In this document: positions 23,253 to 36,185 of the stretch, in pieces
Layout: each line of letters opens with the position of its first letter
Numbering within the stretch: the stretch's first letter is position 1
DNA from: Puffinus mauretanicus
Taxonomy: Eukaryota; Chordata; Aves; Procellariiformes; Procellariidae
Direction of reading: 5' to 3'
DNA: 64,000 nucleotides
Assembly: GCA_023333565.1 (NCBI GenBank)
Contig: JAJKFH010003229.1
Location: 2,144,001-2,208,000 of the forward strand
The notes under the pieces: generated by a model
Database searches by the model: none
Told to the model about the DNA's origin: nothing
The model's input: only the letters and a program-made list of their open reading frames with translations
Program-made: the position numbers and the translations under genes

Positions 23253-23276
23253 GATTCTATGATTCTATGATTCTAT
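23253..23276 (+). repeat. CR1 3' octamer microsatellite (GATTCTAT x3)
   Basis: Three exact GATTCTAT units end copy B and abut CACCCTCACAG of copy C. In CR1 this short repeat is the recognised 3' terminus used for template recognition during reverse transcription. Confidence 0.95.
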
Positions 23277-24690
23277 CACCCTCACAGTAAAAAAAAAAAA
23301 AAGTTTTCTTGTGCTCAGATGGAATTCCATGTGGTTTAATTTGTGCCCATTGCCTCTTGTCTTATCATGGGGCACCCTCATCTTTATTTTCCCCCATCAG
23401 GTATTATCTATACACATAGATAAGATCCACCTGAGCCTTCTCCACTCCAGGCTGAACAGTCTCAGCTCTCTCAGCCTCTTCTCATAGGACAGATGTTTCA
23501 GTCCCTTAATCATCTTCATGGCCCTTTGCTGGACTCAATCCTGTCTCTCTTATACTGGGGAGCCCAGCATTGGACAGGGCACTCTAGATGTGTCTCAGCA
23601 GTGCTGAGCAGAGTGGAAGGGTAACCTGCCCTTCTGGCAATGCTCTGCCTAATGCAGTCCAGAATGCCGCTGGCCGCCTTTGCTGTGAGAGCCCATTGCT
23701 GATTCATTGTCAGTCTGTTGTCTGCCAGGACACCAAGGTCCACCTCTGCAGAACTGCTTCCCAGAAGTGAGTCCAGAGACTGTACTGGAACATGGGGTGA
23801 TTCTTCCCCAGGGGCAGACTGGGCACTTCCCTTTGTTGAATTTCATGAAATTGCTGTCAGACCATTTATCCAGCCTGTTGAGGTCCCTCTGAATGGCAGT
23901 AAACCCCACTGGTGTATCGGTCACCTCTCCCAGTTTTATATCATTAGCAAAATTGCTGAGAGTGCACTCTGTCCCATCCCCCAGGTCATTAATGAAAATG
24001 TTAAACATTATTGGCCATAATATGGATCCCTAGGGTGCACCGCTAACGACTGGTCTCTAATTGGTCTTTGTGCCACTGATGACAACCCTCTGGGCCCGGC
24101 CATTTAGCCGGTTCTGAGTCCATCGGAATGTGCATTTAACTAACCCATATTTTGTCAGCTTGTCTATGAGGATGGTATCGGAAACAGTGTCGTAAACAAT
24201 TACTAAAGTCAAGACAAACAACATCCAATGCTCTCCTCTTATCCATCAAGCTAGTCAGCTCATTGTAGAAGGCTATCAGGTTGGAGAAGCATGATTTCCC
24301 CACTGTAAATCCATTCTGACTACTCCCGATCACCTCCTTGTCCTTCATGTATTTGGAAATGGGCTCCAGGATTACTTGCTCCATCACCTTCTTAAGGATT
24401 GAGTACAGGCTGACCAGGCTGTGTTTCCCTGGATCTCCCTTCTGGCCCTTCTTGAAGATAGAGGTGACATTTACTTTCTTCCAGTCTTTAGGAACCTCTC
24501 CTGATCACCGTGACCTTTCAAAGACAGTTAAGAGTGGCCTCTTAGTGACACCAGTCAGCTCCCTCAGTACTTGTGGTTGCAGCTCGTCAGGCCACATGGA
24601 CTTATGTATATTCATTTTGTTAAAATGTTTCCTAACGTCATCCTCCTCCACCAAGGGCAAGTCTTCCTTGCTCCAGACTAATGGCCTATT
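23277..24690 (-). mobile_element. CR1 LINE copy C, 5' part (right of nested insertion)
   Basis: This continues the minus-strand CR1 interrupted by copy B. Read on the minus strand it runs from the region before RT motif 0 (VEEDDVRKHFNKMNIHKSM, near 24650) through the RT domain to the post-RT region and ends at the CACCCTCACAGT junction. Together with 19544-19729 it makes about 1.6 kb of an element truncated at its 5' side. It is more diverged from the young family than copies A and B and carries many stops. A 14-base poly-A run lies at about 23289-23302 inside it. The 5' boundary near 24690 is approximate. Confidence 0.93.
23277..24690 (-). pseudogene. CR1 copy C ORF2 reverse transcriptase remains
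   Basis: On the minus strand, two readable blocks are 24387-24136 (MEQVILEPISKYMKDKEV, then NGFTVGKSCFSNLIAFYNEL and DVVCLDFSNCLRH, the motif A region) and 24008-23649 ([20 protein letters not shown], then ANDIKLG, QRDLNRLDKW, KFNKGKCPV). Between them the frame carries GRAQRVVISGTK with stops. The catalytic FADD motif reads FAND (23940-23951 on the plus strand), so one active-site aspartate is gone. A TGA interrupts the segment before GEVPKDWKKVN (near 24505). The product would be non-functional. Confidence 0.9.
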
Positions 24691-27099
24691 GATTTACTTA
24701 TAGGTGATTTAGATACCTAGTATTATTTAATGTCATGGGAATTTTTAGTTGATTTGTTCCATTTTTATGCATGTATCAGAGATAGCTTTTGTTCAATAAA
24801 CCTAAACAACAAAAGAACCCATCCACCATGTAAGTCTTCATGAAGTACTAGCAAGGTTGCAGTGTACAGAAGTGTTGGAAAAAGACAGAAAATAAATTAT
24901 ATAATTTAGGATATCCAAAATGAATAACGTAACTAAATTTCAAGACCATCATCATAAGTGTCTTTTGTTCTGTTGTGCATTACCTTCTTTTAACTTAGCT
25001 TTCATTGTTCTTTTAGATTGAAATCAGCTCATTACCAAGTCAGATGTTTCAGATTTTTTTAATATGGACAATTACCTGCAAATACATTGTAAAAACCCTC
25101 TCAGTGTAAAGTACCGGATAAATACAGTTGTGCAAAATTCACATTTTAAAGTCGATATACATGATAACATTAAGCTGTAAGCTATTGGAAGATTTTGAAA
25201 CACCAATAGATCAAATAAACCCAGTCTTCTGCCAGACCATGTTTCCTTTAGCATATAATTTATTCAACTAATGTTATCAAACTTCAGCACAGTTGCAGAA
25301 GCATGAGGAAGAAGAAAAACTCCTCTCTGAGTATTATAGTATTAGAATTAATTGGTTAAAAATTACAGTGTTGGGGGGATTCAAGATTAATCCAGATGGA
25401 TTTGCCAGATCCAAAATTGCATTCTGTCTAGTAAAATAGGAATGAGTTCTAACTCAGGTAGTTTAATTACAATTGTGTGTACTTACAAGATCCATGGAGC
25501 TGTCCGTAAGTACAGTATATACCTGTTTTGACATCCATATATATTTTTCTACTGATCTATGGTTTTTTTAACAGTAAAATACATATATTTGAGAAAGAGA
25601 AATAACACAATATGTATGGCATTAATAGTCATAAAGGGAGTTATTTATAATCCCCTCAGTGTTACAGACTGAAGATAATTTAGTGATGAGTCAGACTGTC
25701 TCCAGAGTAAACCAGGAACCAAATGGTAGAAGAACTGGCTTTTAAGGACTGGAAAACTTGACATATCTGAAAAGTGCTTCAAGACCTAAACGGTGTGAAT
25801 AACGTTTAGCTTGCAGCTGTTGTGAATCCGGTTGGACTGGCAACGCTTTGAGTGCTAGTGTTACCACTCTCTTCCCTTCTGATCTAATTTCTTTAACATC
25901 TGATGGATATCATTATAATGGGCCCCTCAAGACAATACTGTTTTCGCTTAATCAAGCAAAAGCAGTCAAATGTTTCTCAGTGGACCCAGTATGCATTACC
26001 ACCTATCTTCATGTTTTTGAGGCACTACTGAAGTTCAGAAATTCCCATCACATTTGCAACCTAGAGAGGTTACACAGAGGGCTGGGTCTCGGCTTCTGTG
26101 AACTGTTACAAGTAAAAGCTGTGGCTGAAATCGTACTTCAGAAGGTTCACCACCTTCCATGTCTAATGTGGTAGCAACACTTGCTGGCTACTAGCAAGGA
26201 CTGTGGTCTCCCCAGTATGCTCCATTCTACTAACACAAGTGGATGAAAAGAGCAAGTGTGTATCCTACTCTTCTCCCCACCCTTCTGGTGTAACAAACAC
26301 CACTATGACAAGTGCAATCTCCTTGTCTGTGCAGGCTCATCTCAGTGATGACTCCTCGAAGAGCTCTGAAGAGCCTCAGGATGGCACCTAGATTGGTAAT
26401 GGGCACCGTAACACACCTTGGCATTCAGCTCACCCAGGAATCCAGAGACTAGGCCAGCATATTTCTCAGGCCACGGAAATGCAGGCATCAGATAGAAATC
26501 TTTGCTGAATAAAGAATGCAGCTGGAAGGGGGTATCTGAAGCTATAGACCTCAAAGAATGTGCTGCAGATGTGAAGACTTGAAAAAGAGGGAGCATATTC
26601 CAACCTTCCAGCAAAACGGGAAAGAATGGGGAAGCAGTTCTGTTCTGCCTATTTGCTAAAAATAGTCTATTTGCTAAAAAACTTTAATTGAAGAAATTAC
26701 ACTGAGAAAACTGCAATGCCTCATATTCCCCAAAAATATATACCTCTATAGACGAATGCTTCTATGTGTGCTTATAGTGAAAGAGTGAGAAAATCATATG
26801 CATAATTAATAAGTTGTGACTAATAAATACCAACCAAAACCATAGTTTTTTAACTGACTGGCTTCATTACAAATATTTAAATAAACCTCATCTTCCTTTA
26901 GCTAAAACTGAGTAGAACTAGCTTTGCAATTGTAGTTTTACTGGGTCTAGAAAAAAAGACCTTGATTAAATGGATGTGACATTACTTTTGAGCATAACAT
27001 GTCTTACAATTAATGGTCCAGCACTTCTTTAGATAACAGTCTTTTCACCACCTCCAATTCTCAAATTATGCAAAAGCTCCACTACTTTCACTATTCGGA

Positions 27100-27177
27100 G
27101 GAAGCCCTTGGCACTGGTCATGACACCACCAGCTTCCTGGAAGCTCTTGGTACTGGTCTTGATGCCACCAACAGGTC
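27100..27177 (+). repeat. Imperfect tandem duplication, 39-bp unit x2
   Basis: Unit 1 (27100-27138) and unit 2 (27139-27177) both begin GGAAGCYCTTGGYACTGGTC and run on through TGAYRCCACCA. Six mismatches occur in the first 33 positions and the last bases are diverged. A short open frame (27068-27205) reads EALGTGHDTTSFL then EALGTGLDATNRS across it; three of the changes are silent in that frame. A real coding role is unlikely but not excluded. Confidence 0.75.
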
Positions 27178-27653
27178 AGAGATATACTTGCTCTTGTTCC
27201 CATAAAAGTCTGTCCCAGGTGTTGGTACATTTTAAACCTAGGAAATACCTGTTCTCAGGTAAGTTAGTTAAAACTTGCTAATTTGTTTGATGCATTTTCT
27301 AAGTCTTCTTTTGATGAATCTCTTGGAATTGTCCCCCAGCTGTGTGAGACACTGTAACGTCAGAGGTAGATACACAAACTGAGGGCATAAGCAGGAATGT
27401 CCTCTGCTACAGATGCTTCCTTGTTGGTTCCTAATCAATTTAGCAAAAGAAGGAGTAGAAAGTGGAGGGGCCAAGGAGATACCTGAGTTTATTTTGGTGG
27501 AAGGAGGATACTGAGAAAAAGAATCACTGGGGAGAAGAGGCTGGAGGGTGAAAAAGGAAAAAGAAGGAAAGGTGAAGCAGGATCATGTAATTAATCTTGG
27601 GTTTAGTGATTATTGAATCTTCGACTTGCAACCCTAATATACTATTTGGAATA

Positions 27654-27676
27654 ATCATCATCATCATCATCATCAT
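27654..27676. repeat. (ATC)7 microsatellite
   Basis: Seven perfect ATC units and a partial eighth are visible. This is a simple repeat, likely polymorphic in the population. Confidence 0.95.
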
Positions 27677-30057
27677 TGGATACATCTAAACAGTAACTCT
27701 TGAATTATAAAGTTAGGCAGGCTAAAGCTTAATAAGAACTGGTTTTACGCTTTCTACACAATTGTATTTCTGAATATGTCTTGTGCTATGTTTCTTACAG
27801 TGAATGAGGCAGAATGACAGCTGGTAAAAATGAACTGCTTAAAAAAACCCCTTTATATTAGCATCTATGCACAATATAAAGACTGTTACCATGGGTCTTG
27901 GATGAGGTTGACACTTCAGTGTCCAAATTATTATTATGGTTTGTTAACAGTGTTCGTCCAAGGAAGAGAGTGAGAGACATTTTTGCTAAAATTCAGCAAA
28001 ACTTAAACAGAATTTTATGAGACTAAGAAAAGATATGTAGATAAATCCACATCATCACCATATAGTGGATGTTAAAAAATGCCACAGGGAAAGGTTTAAA
28101 AAAAAAAAGAGTACAGTATTAGACAACCTAAACATACAGGTTCAAATTAGTTTTGCCTCTTTCAAATCGGTGAGTTTTTTGGTGCAGGTGAGGGGGGCTA
28201 TTCTGGAAAAAAAACCAATCTAAAATCCAAACCATCTTTAATGGTACGTTTGAACCATAAAAATAAAATTTTTAAAGTTTATGGTGATTATACTGTGATG
28301 TGGTTATACAACAACATATGACATATAAACAATTTTTTAAATTTAAATTAAAATTACTTTTAGTACCGAGGAGACTGTACAGGGCAAATTTCACGTGAGA
28401 ATATAAATTCTCACTTATTTCATCTGTGAGATAAGGGTACTGTTTCTCACCCCCTGTTTTGCAGAAGTGCATCAGGGTTCTTTAGCCATTCATCTTTTTT
28501 TAATGAAATGACGTCAGTGTCTGGATGGGATCTGACATACATTTTATGTGTTGTAATTCATCCTAAATTCATGGTGAATAACTCAAATACTCCCAATACT
28601 ACCCTTTTCTCATAAATATCCTCTTCAATATTTTTAACCGTGACTCACCACAGATATTGAAAGACTGAATAAGGAGTGCTGAATGAATTCCTCTTTCATT
28701 ACAGGAACAAAGATAAGTATACAAGAAGAATATTAAGAAAAAAAAAGATTTCCCCTTTGGAGAGAAGTTTCTGGGACATATATTGAGTCAGTCTTCTTCT
28801 AAATTAAGGACTTTCCTTCAAAAAGGAAATGATCCTTGCATAACTAAATTGTGATTTAATGAACTATTACTGGCCAGCTCTAATTGTAGGTAAAAAATCA
28901 TATTTTCCTCTGGAAACAAGGAGAAACCTATTAGACTTTTTACTCATACAAAATGTCTCGCAAGGACAAAAAGCATCTAGATCTGTGCAAAAACTCAATT
29001 TCTTACAGCAGAGGTGTAGTGCTATTGGGACAACCTTATAGCATTTAAAAATATATTTTATACACTGAATCTTCAAAGTAAAAGAAGAAGGGAGACATAG
29101 GGCTACCATTTTTTAATTTTTTTTTTTCCTCCAAGTAGTAGCTTTGTCTGAAAATCAAGATCCCCTGTTATCTTTTTCCTTCATCATGACAAAATATACT
29201 TTGCTGTGTATACAGTTATTTGCTATAATTTTCATTGCTATATCAAGAAGAAGGGATGAACTTTTCAAGGAGCCAAGCATGATGAATTTTCAGTCAGCTC
29301 CATGGATAAATAATTCTTCTTTCTGTAAAAAAATTCTAATACTTCTGGTGTTTTTTCCAAATAATTTATATTTCAAATCACTTTGCTACGGAGATCTCTT
29401 TGGTTTTAAAACATTTTTTTTTCCCAGGGTGCTTCTATTAAATATTGTCCTAAAACAAAAAAAATGTTTTATTTTTCATATTCTTTTATTATGCCTATCA
29501 CTCTAATACCTAAGATAAAAGATTTCCTTCTGCCAAAGACATTCAACATTAGAGAACTCAGTCTAAAGATCTTCTCTAACATACTTGTTGATGAGTTCAA
29601 GTTCTAATGAGTACCTTTTGGTAAGTTATCATTTAGTTAATATACTATTTTTGTATTTAAAAATATTTAGAAACCCATTTAAGCTAGGTGATGTTCATTC
29701 TTAAAACAAGGAATAATTTCAGGCAATAGACAGCCTGAAATCAAAATAGGTCAGTAAAAAAGAGCAGACAAAAGCTACATATCACCATTATATAGATGAA
29801 GCTGGAAACTCATCAGGACTGGAGCCCAGACATTCTTATGAATTAGGTATCTAAATATGTTTACAGCCAGTAGTAAAATTTCTTCTATGTACTGCAAGCG
29901 ATTCAGCTTTCCATTCTTTAAATGCTTGTCTTGTTAGAAAAACATACAAAACAAGTTATTCCTGGCTGTATAAGGGCTTTTATAGACATTCAACAACTAC
30001 ATTTTGAAAGAATAATCTTAATGGATTAATTCTACAATGAAAAAGACTGAAATTGAC

Positions 30058-30073
30058 CAATTTGGCCAAATTG
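30058..30073. repeat. Perfect 16-bp palindrome
   Basis: CAATTTGGCCAAATTG is its own reverse complement. With a one-base bulge it extends to outer arms TGAC and GTCA. Confidence 0.85.
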
Positions 30074-33000
30074 TCAGTTAATTTGATAAATTGCAGTTCC
30101 TGGACCCAAAAGTAGAGAATACTACATGCATTTGTATTAAATATGTTGCCTTTATATTTGGGGGGAATTATAATGAAACAGGCATACATTTCAGCATTAC
30201 TAAAATAAAGTTCTCAAGATTTTGGTGGGTAATTGTCCTTCCAACTTTAGCTCAGTATCAGTATTGAGAGGCCTAACCTGAGCACAACCCCCTCAGCAAA
30301 TCAAGGACTGTGTTACTATCCTGGTTCATTTCCAAATTTCCAAATGCAATACAAGTCATTTTAGTTTAGGTAATAATTAAATATTTACAATAAACACAGC
30401 CACCTTATTATATAGATCCACATATCAGAATAAAACCTCATGATGAGGTCACTGTCAATGAAAGCTGAATTCAAACATTTCGACATAGCTGTAAGAAAAC
30501 AACTGGAAATCTGTTTAGACTCAGAAAACCTGACTGATGCATTAGAACCAAAATATTGCCAATTTCTATCACCAGAAAATGGAATTTATGTGGTGGCACA
30601 ACATTTTACACTTTAACTGCAGCCTGTTGCTTCTGGGAAATCAGACTAAACAAGGTCCTATCCACAGTGTAAATCACATTCAGTACCAGAACTGTACAGA
30701 AGGAGAATGATTTGGACAGAAGACCTGATGGATTACATTCAAAGTCACAATAGTAAGATCTAGGAACAGCAACTTTCTTATTTCAGAGGATAGCTACTGC
30801 CAGAAACTTCAGTTGCTAAGTGATGCTTTAAAATCAGATGTTTATGAATTTGCTATGTAAGTTCTGTGGCATGATGTTTCATTCTGCACAATTGCAAGAC
30901 ATTTATGTGGTTTTGAAAAAAGTGGTTATGGAAACTTTTAAGATGGCTTCTGAGGTTTTGAATAATTGCTTACATCAATCTGTTGTCCAAAATGTTAAAT
31001 CAGTGAAGTTGTGTTGGAGATGATTCACATCTTCAGAGAAAACATATAATGGGCCAAAGTTGCTTGGTGCAACTCCAATGAATTTAATGGAGTTACATGA
31101 GGGATTGATTTTTGTTAATCTTGGATAAAACTATTCAATTACATTACATTTTAGCTCAAAAATAATAAATGGAGAAGGATAACATTATGGCTTGGAGCCT
31201 TGGGGCTCACAGGCATCATTCCTCAAGGACATCATGAGCTCATCTGTATGCTTGGTTCACAGAAATTAAACAAATTGACTTTCAACCTATTCCTTTGGAA
31301 ACCACGGTATAGTGGAACTCTCCACTGCATGTTCCTGTTCTCTCAGTGATGACCGATTTTGAAGTCTGGTCCCCACTGTAGGAAGGTGATCCAAAACATA
31401 TCTGGTTCTTTTGGGAAGGAGGAGGCAGTTATCGCAAGAAGGTGATAGAACAGCTGTCTGAATGAGACATACAGGTTTCTGAGTACTTATATGTATGCTG
31501 TAGGGTATGATGGTTGCCCATCATCAGCTTGCACAGTGTTAGGAATAAACTAGTATTGCTCTGGTGGCAACAGTTAGCTGAGAAACTTCAGCTTGCCACC
31601 AGAGGAAACACTTTGAAAGTGAGTCATGAAAAGTAATTCACTTTTAGCACTAAGGAAGGCACATTGCCCTTTATGCAAAATAAAACTTTTCCTCTTGCAG
31701 CCATACTTCCAGAAATCCACCCGATGGGCTGCATCACTTCTTAGATGGGTCTTCCTACATGGAAGGTTCCAGGCTGTATGACAGAGCAGTTTGAAGATGC
31801 TCTACAGCAAGAGGTTGCCTTGCTGAACACAGTGGCTAGTTGAGGCCCAAAATCGCACACCCAGCAGGGGTTGGCACCTGGAGAACTGAGTCCAGGGAAA
31901 CTTCTTTTAACTCTCGTCAAGTGGCAATTACCCTAGGTCCAGAAATGTGAAGATTTTAAGCAGCCACAAGTTTTTGTTTCCCCTCCCCAACCTCCATCTA
32001 ATAGTTGCAGACATTCAAATGACACACTTCAATAGTAAAACCTCAAAAGAGTATACTTTTTTCTTTCTTTTCAATCTACCAGGTAGACACTGACAGGACA
32101 AGACAAAATGATTGCTATGATATATCTGGTACAAAATAGGAGATAATGAGGGTGTTTGCTAAAGCAAAACATGCTGCAGCCTTTCACTTAAACTTTGATC
32201 AGCCCATGGCAGGCAAAACCTGAAACATTTACATCAGTCCTTAGCATTTCAGACATCCTCACTGGGTTGCCTCCCCGGTTTAAGTGGAACAGTGATTTTT
32301 TAATCTTTGTTTTTTTCTCACTGTTCACAAGCCCACCCAGGCAGCATGTAATTCATCCAGACAGGAAATATTCCATTGTGTGGGCCAGATTACTTGGAAA
32401 TGATTCACTTGTACCTGAGTTCAAAGCTTCTGGCATAGACCTACGGTACATTCTAGTCTGCAGTCATTCTTGCCTCAGACTTCTGTGTTCAGTGCAAATA
32501 AGCTGCTAGAGCAAATCTTACGAACGTTCAGTGGTTTCAAACTAACTTGAATTCATCTGGGATTTATGAAAAAGAACCAAAGAAGAAATCTTCATGGGGT
32601 AAAAAACCCTGCACAAAAGGGCAGGGTTCATGTGATTGCTAACCCAGAAGAGAAAGTTTATTTTACCCCTAGGCTGTAAAGTGATTTGAAGTCCAGTATC
32701 TTAACTTGCTCCATAATGATGTGTATATAAGATTATACCACTTTCCCAGCAATCTTTCCTGATTTATTCAGTATTATAGAATGTGGCTGTTCACCACAGG
32801 TGGAGGAAATAAGATAAACATAACTTTCACTGCTGCTTTTCTATCTTGTTTTTAATGTATGCAATGAAGACACCTGTGAGAAATCTGCATCCTGCCTGGA
32901 TACAAGTAGGAAATGATTTACCCATTGAATGAAAATATTTGCGATCACTGCCTCTCTCCTCCCATCTGATACCATTTTGCATCATGTTCAAAAAAAGATC

Positions 33001-34122
33001 CCTCAGAATGGTAAGGTAACAGAAAGGTAAGAACAGTAAAGGATAAAAGTCTTCTGCACCCCTCAATGACCCAAAGCTTGTAGTATTACTTCAGGTTGCC
33101 TATGTAATTCTCCAGCAAGGTGCAAAGGCAAGACTCTCAAACCCAAATCTCCCTAGGTCATATTATTACTGTTTTTCTGAATCAATAAACATATCATATA
33201 TTCAGATATAATATTTTGAACCCAAGAGACTGAGGAAAAGTCTACAGTCTTTTGGTAGTCTCATCTACTAAGAAACAAGATAGTATAGTCCGCACCAAAC
33301 TTGTTTTACTCTTATTAATTACCTGAGCTAACTAGTTTATAGACCTTTCTTCAGCATCCCAAGCTGTTGTTCCCCACAGAAGTGCCCTAAATACCTCCTA
33401 TTATTTATTCTAGGTGATTTTGAACTTTTTGTTAACAACTCCAAAAATGTCAATAAAAGACCACTGACAAAACAAGATGCATACCTCACAGAATTAAATA
33501 CATTACATAGAATGAACTAAGTCTTCTACATGGATGATTAAAGTTACACGAGTTCACACTAAAGATTGCCATCAGGTGGAAGATTAGTAGCAGCAAATGC
33601 TATAGAATTGCAGGGGAAAAATATGGAGCACCACCCTTTAACCTTGTTTCCAATTTCCAACATTATTTTGCAAAGCAGTTTGAAAGGAGCTGAGGTCAAG
33701 CTGAAATTGGAGGGCCCGTGATCAAACCACAGGGCCAATACATGTTTCTTCAGTACTTTCATGGCTGGTCCTCACCAAGAAAACCCCCAACATTAAGAAG
33801 GGTGTCTGAAAGCAGAGGAAGCTGTAGGGCTCGTGACAAAAATCTTTATTTTGAGTGTCATGCAAACTCCGAAGGGCAGAAACAGGATCCTCTATGCAAA
33901 GTTATTATAGGTTCACCAGAGAGGAATGAATGGAAAGAGTCTCCCTAGAGAGAGACAGAAAAAATATCTAGGTTCAGGCAGATGAGATGGCTTCCTAAAG
34001 ATTTGGACATAGCCAAAATAATTATGTAAACAATCACAATTGTGCTTCTGTGGAACAGCAAACAAAAACTGCTGGCATTATTATTTGAACCACTATAAAG
34101 ATAGGAGAGTTCCAGTTCAAAT

Positions 34123-34340
34123 GTGGGCACATTGTACTAGGTTCCAGACAGCTAGTAAGAAACTACCTATGTCTCAAGGAGCTTATGATTCAAAGACATA
34201 AGACAGATATATAGTGGGAGGTAAAACAGAAGCAGATGAAATGAGTTAACCGGCTTCACACTCCAAATCCATGCTGGGTCAGAAACAGTAATTAATCTTG
34301 AGTCCAAGTGTAATGCCAGTGGACTCTACCACACTGCCTT
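34123..34340 (-). mobile_element. MIR-like SINE, diverged but fairly long
   Basis: Ordered landmarks of the amniote MIR family, read from its 3' side, are present: GCACATTGTACTAGG, TCTCAAGGAGCTTATGATTC, GACATAAGACAGA, GTGGGAGGTAAAACAGAAGC, GAGTTAACC (for gaggttaagt), CTTGAGTCCAAG and CTCTACCACACTGCC at the end. This order and spacing is unlikely by chance. It was identified from memory of the family pattern, not by a search. Strand is given relative to the usual consensus direction. Assignment to MIR rather than a related CORE-SINE or L2 tail is uncertain. Confidence 0.7.
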
Positions 34341-36077
34341 TCTTATCCATACTGAAAGATGAATAGGAGAGAAATACTATGCTGGCACTTTTTTTGAATA
34401 CTGACAATTGTTTTAATATGAACTGGTTACAAGAAAATGTATTGTGGTTCAGGACTGAACTCCCTTCACCCTAATTTTTCTGCATATCAGGAAGAGATGT
34501 ACAATGGGAAAATGAAGTAAACACAACTTAGTTATCTAAATCCCCCACAATCTGGAAAACCAAACTACTATTTCCACCTTCAAGAAATATTTTTAAAGTC
34601 ATTGAAAGAATACCTTGTTCTTGAAAGCACCTGTTGTGAAGTACCTGACAATTTTTAATACGAAGAAAACACTTAGAAAATGAAAACAAGACTTTGTACT
34701 GTTGGAATTACTCAGAAGACTTGGATGCAAAGATATGGACAAACAAAGACACTTGAGAAGCAGAGAGCCATGGGATCTGTGTTCCACTGCCATTTAGAGA
34801 TGACATTAGATTTACTGTGGGGAAATAAAAAGCACAACTTTTCCACTGTGTCTTGAAAAAATGGATAAGGACCAGTAACCTAGCATACACTAAAGTTTTC
34901 AAAGCAACTGACCAGCATCTTCTAGAAACACATTAAGAAACCAAAATTGTTCTGACTAACAAGAAGTTCTTCATGGGAAATTACACTGAATACAATGAGA
35001 AATACAATTGTTCCAGCTGAGGCCATGTAGTTCTTGAAGTAAAACCCAGTGGAAAAATATCTCAAATTAACAGCTACTAGATGCAGAGGATCAAACACCA
35101 ACAGACTTTTCAATATTGTGCTTCCTAAGTCTTTGCTTCTACATCAGAATTCCCTTATCCTGATTTTGGAAGATTACCATCTACCTTCGTTTCCCAGGTC
35201 TTTTTATTTTCACTCACTTGTTATAGCTGTGTTACAGTGTAAGAAAAGTGAAACTTTTGACCTACTTCTTTTCTCTTGCAGATTTGAACTTGTGCCTATT
35301 TAACCATAGTGCTTGTTTAGATACAATCAGGTAGAAAGAAGCGGCTGATGCCTTCTTTCTCGGACAGACCAGAACAATGTCTCAGTCTCCTCCTTCTCCT
35401 ATATTCCACATGTTTCCTCACATAGTATCTGTATTATCTTTTTCCCCTACCCCTTTCTCTGTTTCCAATCTTTACACAGTTTTGATTCTTTTACATTACA
35501 AATTTGACAAGAAATGGAAAAAATGGTTCAAATATTAAAACTAAAATGCATTATGGTCACACTTTTAAGTCTCTTCTCTGCATAGATCCAACCACTCCAT
35601 TCCTGCTGTCACATACAGGAGGAACTGTACCTTAAAGCCGTAGGACACGCAGACCAGTGAACTAAGCTCCCCTGGCACTTGCCCCCCAATAAACCTCTAA
35701 AGTGTTGTTGAGATTGAAAAGGACAAACTGATTGGGAAATAACATGCCAGAGAAGTCAGATGAAAGAAGATGAACAGATAAGAGACAAAAGCCAGCAATA
35801 ATTCTTTTTCGAAGATTTTCTCTAGGGAACTAGATTGGGTCACAGGGATCTGTATTAAGTTCCTGCCTCATCAGGCAACCTCTGGTGTGCTTTTCATAAG
35901 TGAATATAAAATCTGGGTTTCTACCATGTGATCTGTAGAAGAGGAATCCTAATATTGATGGCCATTATTTTCTGTTTAAAAAAAAAAATAGCAGAACTCC
36001 AGACCTATTATTTAGGATTGGTCCACAGGGTGATCCCATAAATCTCACAACAAAAGCTGGAAACACAAGCACTACAT

Positions 36078-36185
36078 GAAGAAAAGGAAAGTTAAGCAGA
36101 AGGGAAGCACTTTCTCAAGATCACAAAGCCAGCAACAGGCAGAGCCAGAGTGTGAGCTTGGCCACCCTGGCTCCAACCATGGGTC
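36078..36185 (-). mobile_element. MIR-like SINE fragment
   Basis: The run GAAAAGGAAAGTTAAGCAG, then CTCAAGATCACAAAGCCAGC, then AGGCAGAGCCAGAGTGTGAG and ACCCTGGCTCCAACC follows the MIR pattern (gaggaaactgag, aggttaag, cccaaggtcacacagct, ggcagagccaggattcga, tctgactcc). The match covers the core region only. It was recognised by eye and is diverged. Confidence 0.65.

Larger units (their letters stand above)
19730..23276 (+). mobile_element. CR1 LINE copy B, nearly complete, nested inside copy C
   Basis: This 3.55-kb non-LTR retrotransposon is in plus orientation. It contains the C-terminal two thirds of ORF1 (esterase-like), then ORF2 (endonuclease plus reverse transcriptase), a short 3' UTR and three GATTCTAT octamers. 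A full CR1 is about 4.5 kb, so roughly the first kilobase (promoter, 5' UTR and ORF1 start) is missing. It interrupts copy C inside the end of that element's ORF2. Both reading frames are broken (see the ORF1 and ORF2 entries), so it is immobile. It is closely related to copy A at 3779-4783. Being inserted in copy C, it must be younger than copy C. Confidence 0.96.
24691..34122. other. AT-rich non-coding DNA, no gene recognised
   Basis: No exon or young repeat was recognised. Items noted are an 18-bp direct repeat of CTATTTGCTAAAAA at 26649-26683, a 39-bp imperfect tandem duplication at 27100-27177, an ATC microsatellite at 27654-27676, a 16-bp perfect palindrome at 30058-30073, an old-repeat-like stretch near 31055-31135, and an 8-bp-stem hairpin at 32605-32628. 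The longest open frames (about 120 codons) show no family features. Confidence 0.55.

Noticed and set aside
29144..29506. 120-codon hydrophobic frame near 29.3 kb
   Set aside because: Its Phe/Leu/Ile richness simply reflects T-rich DNA; no signal of a real membrane protein.
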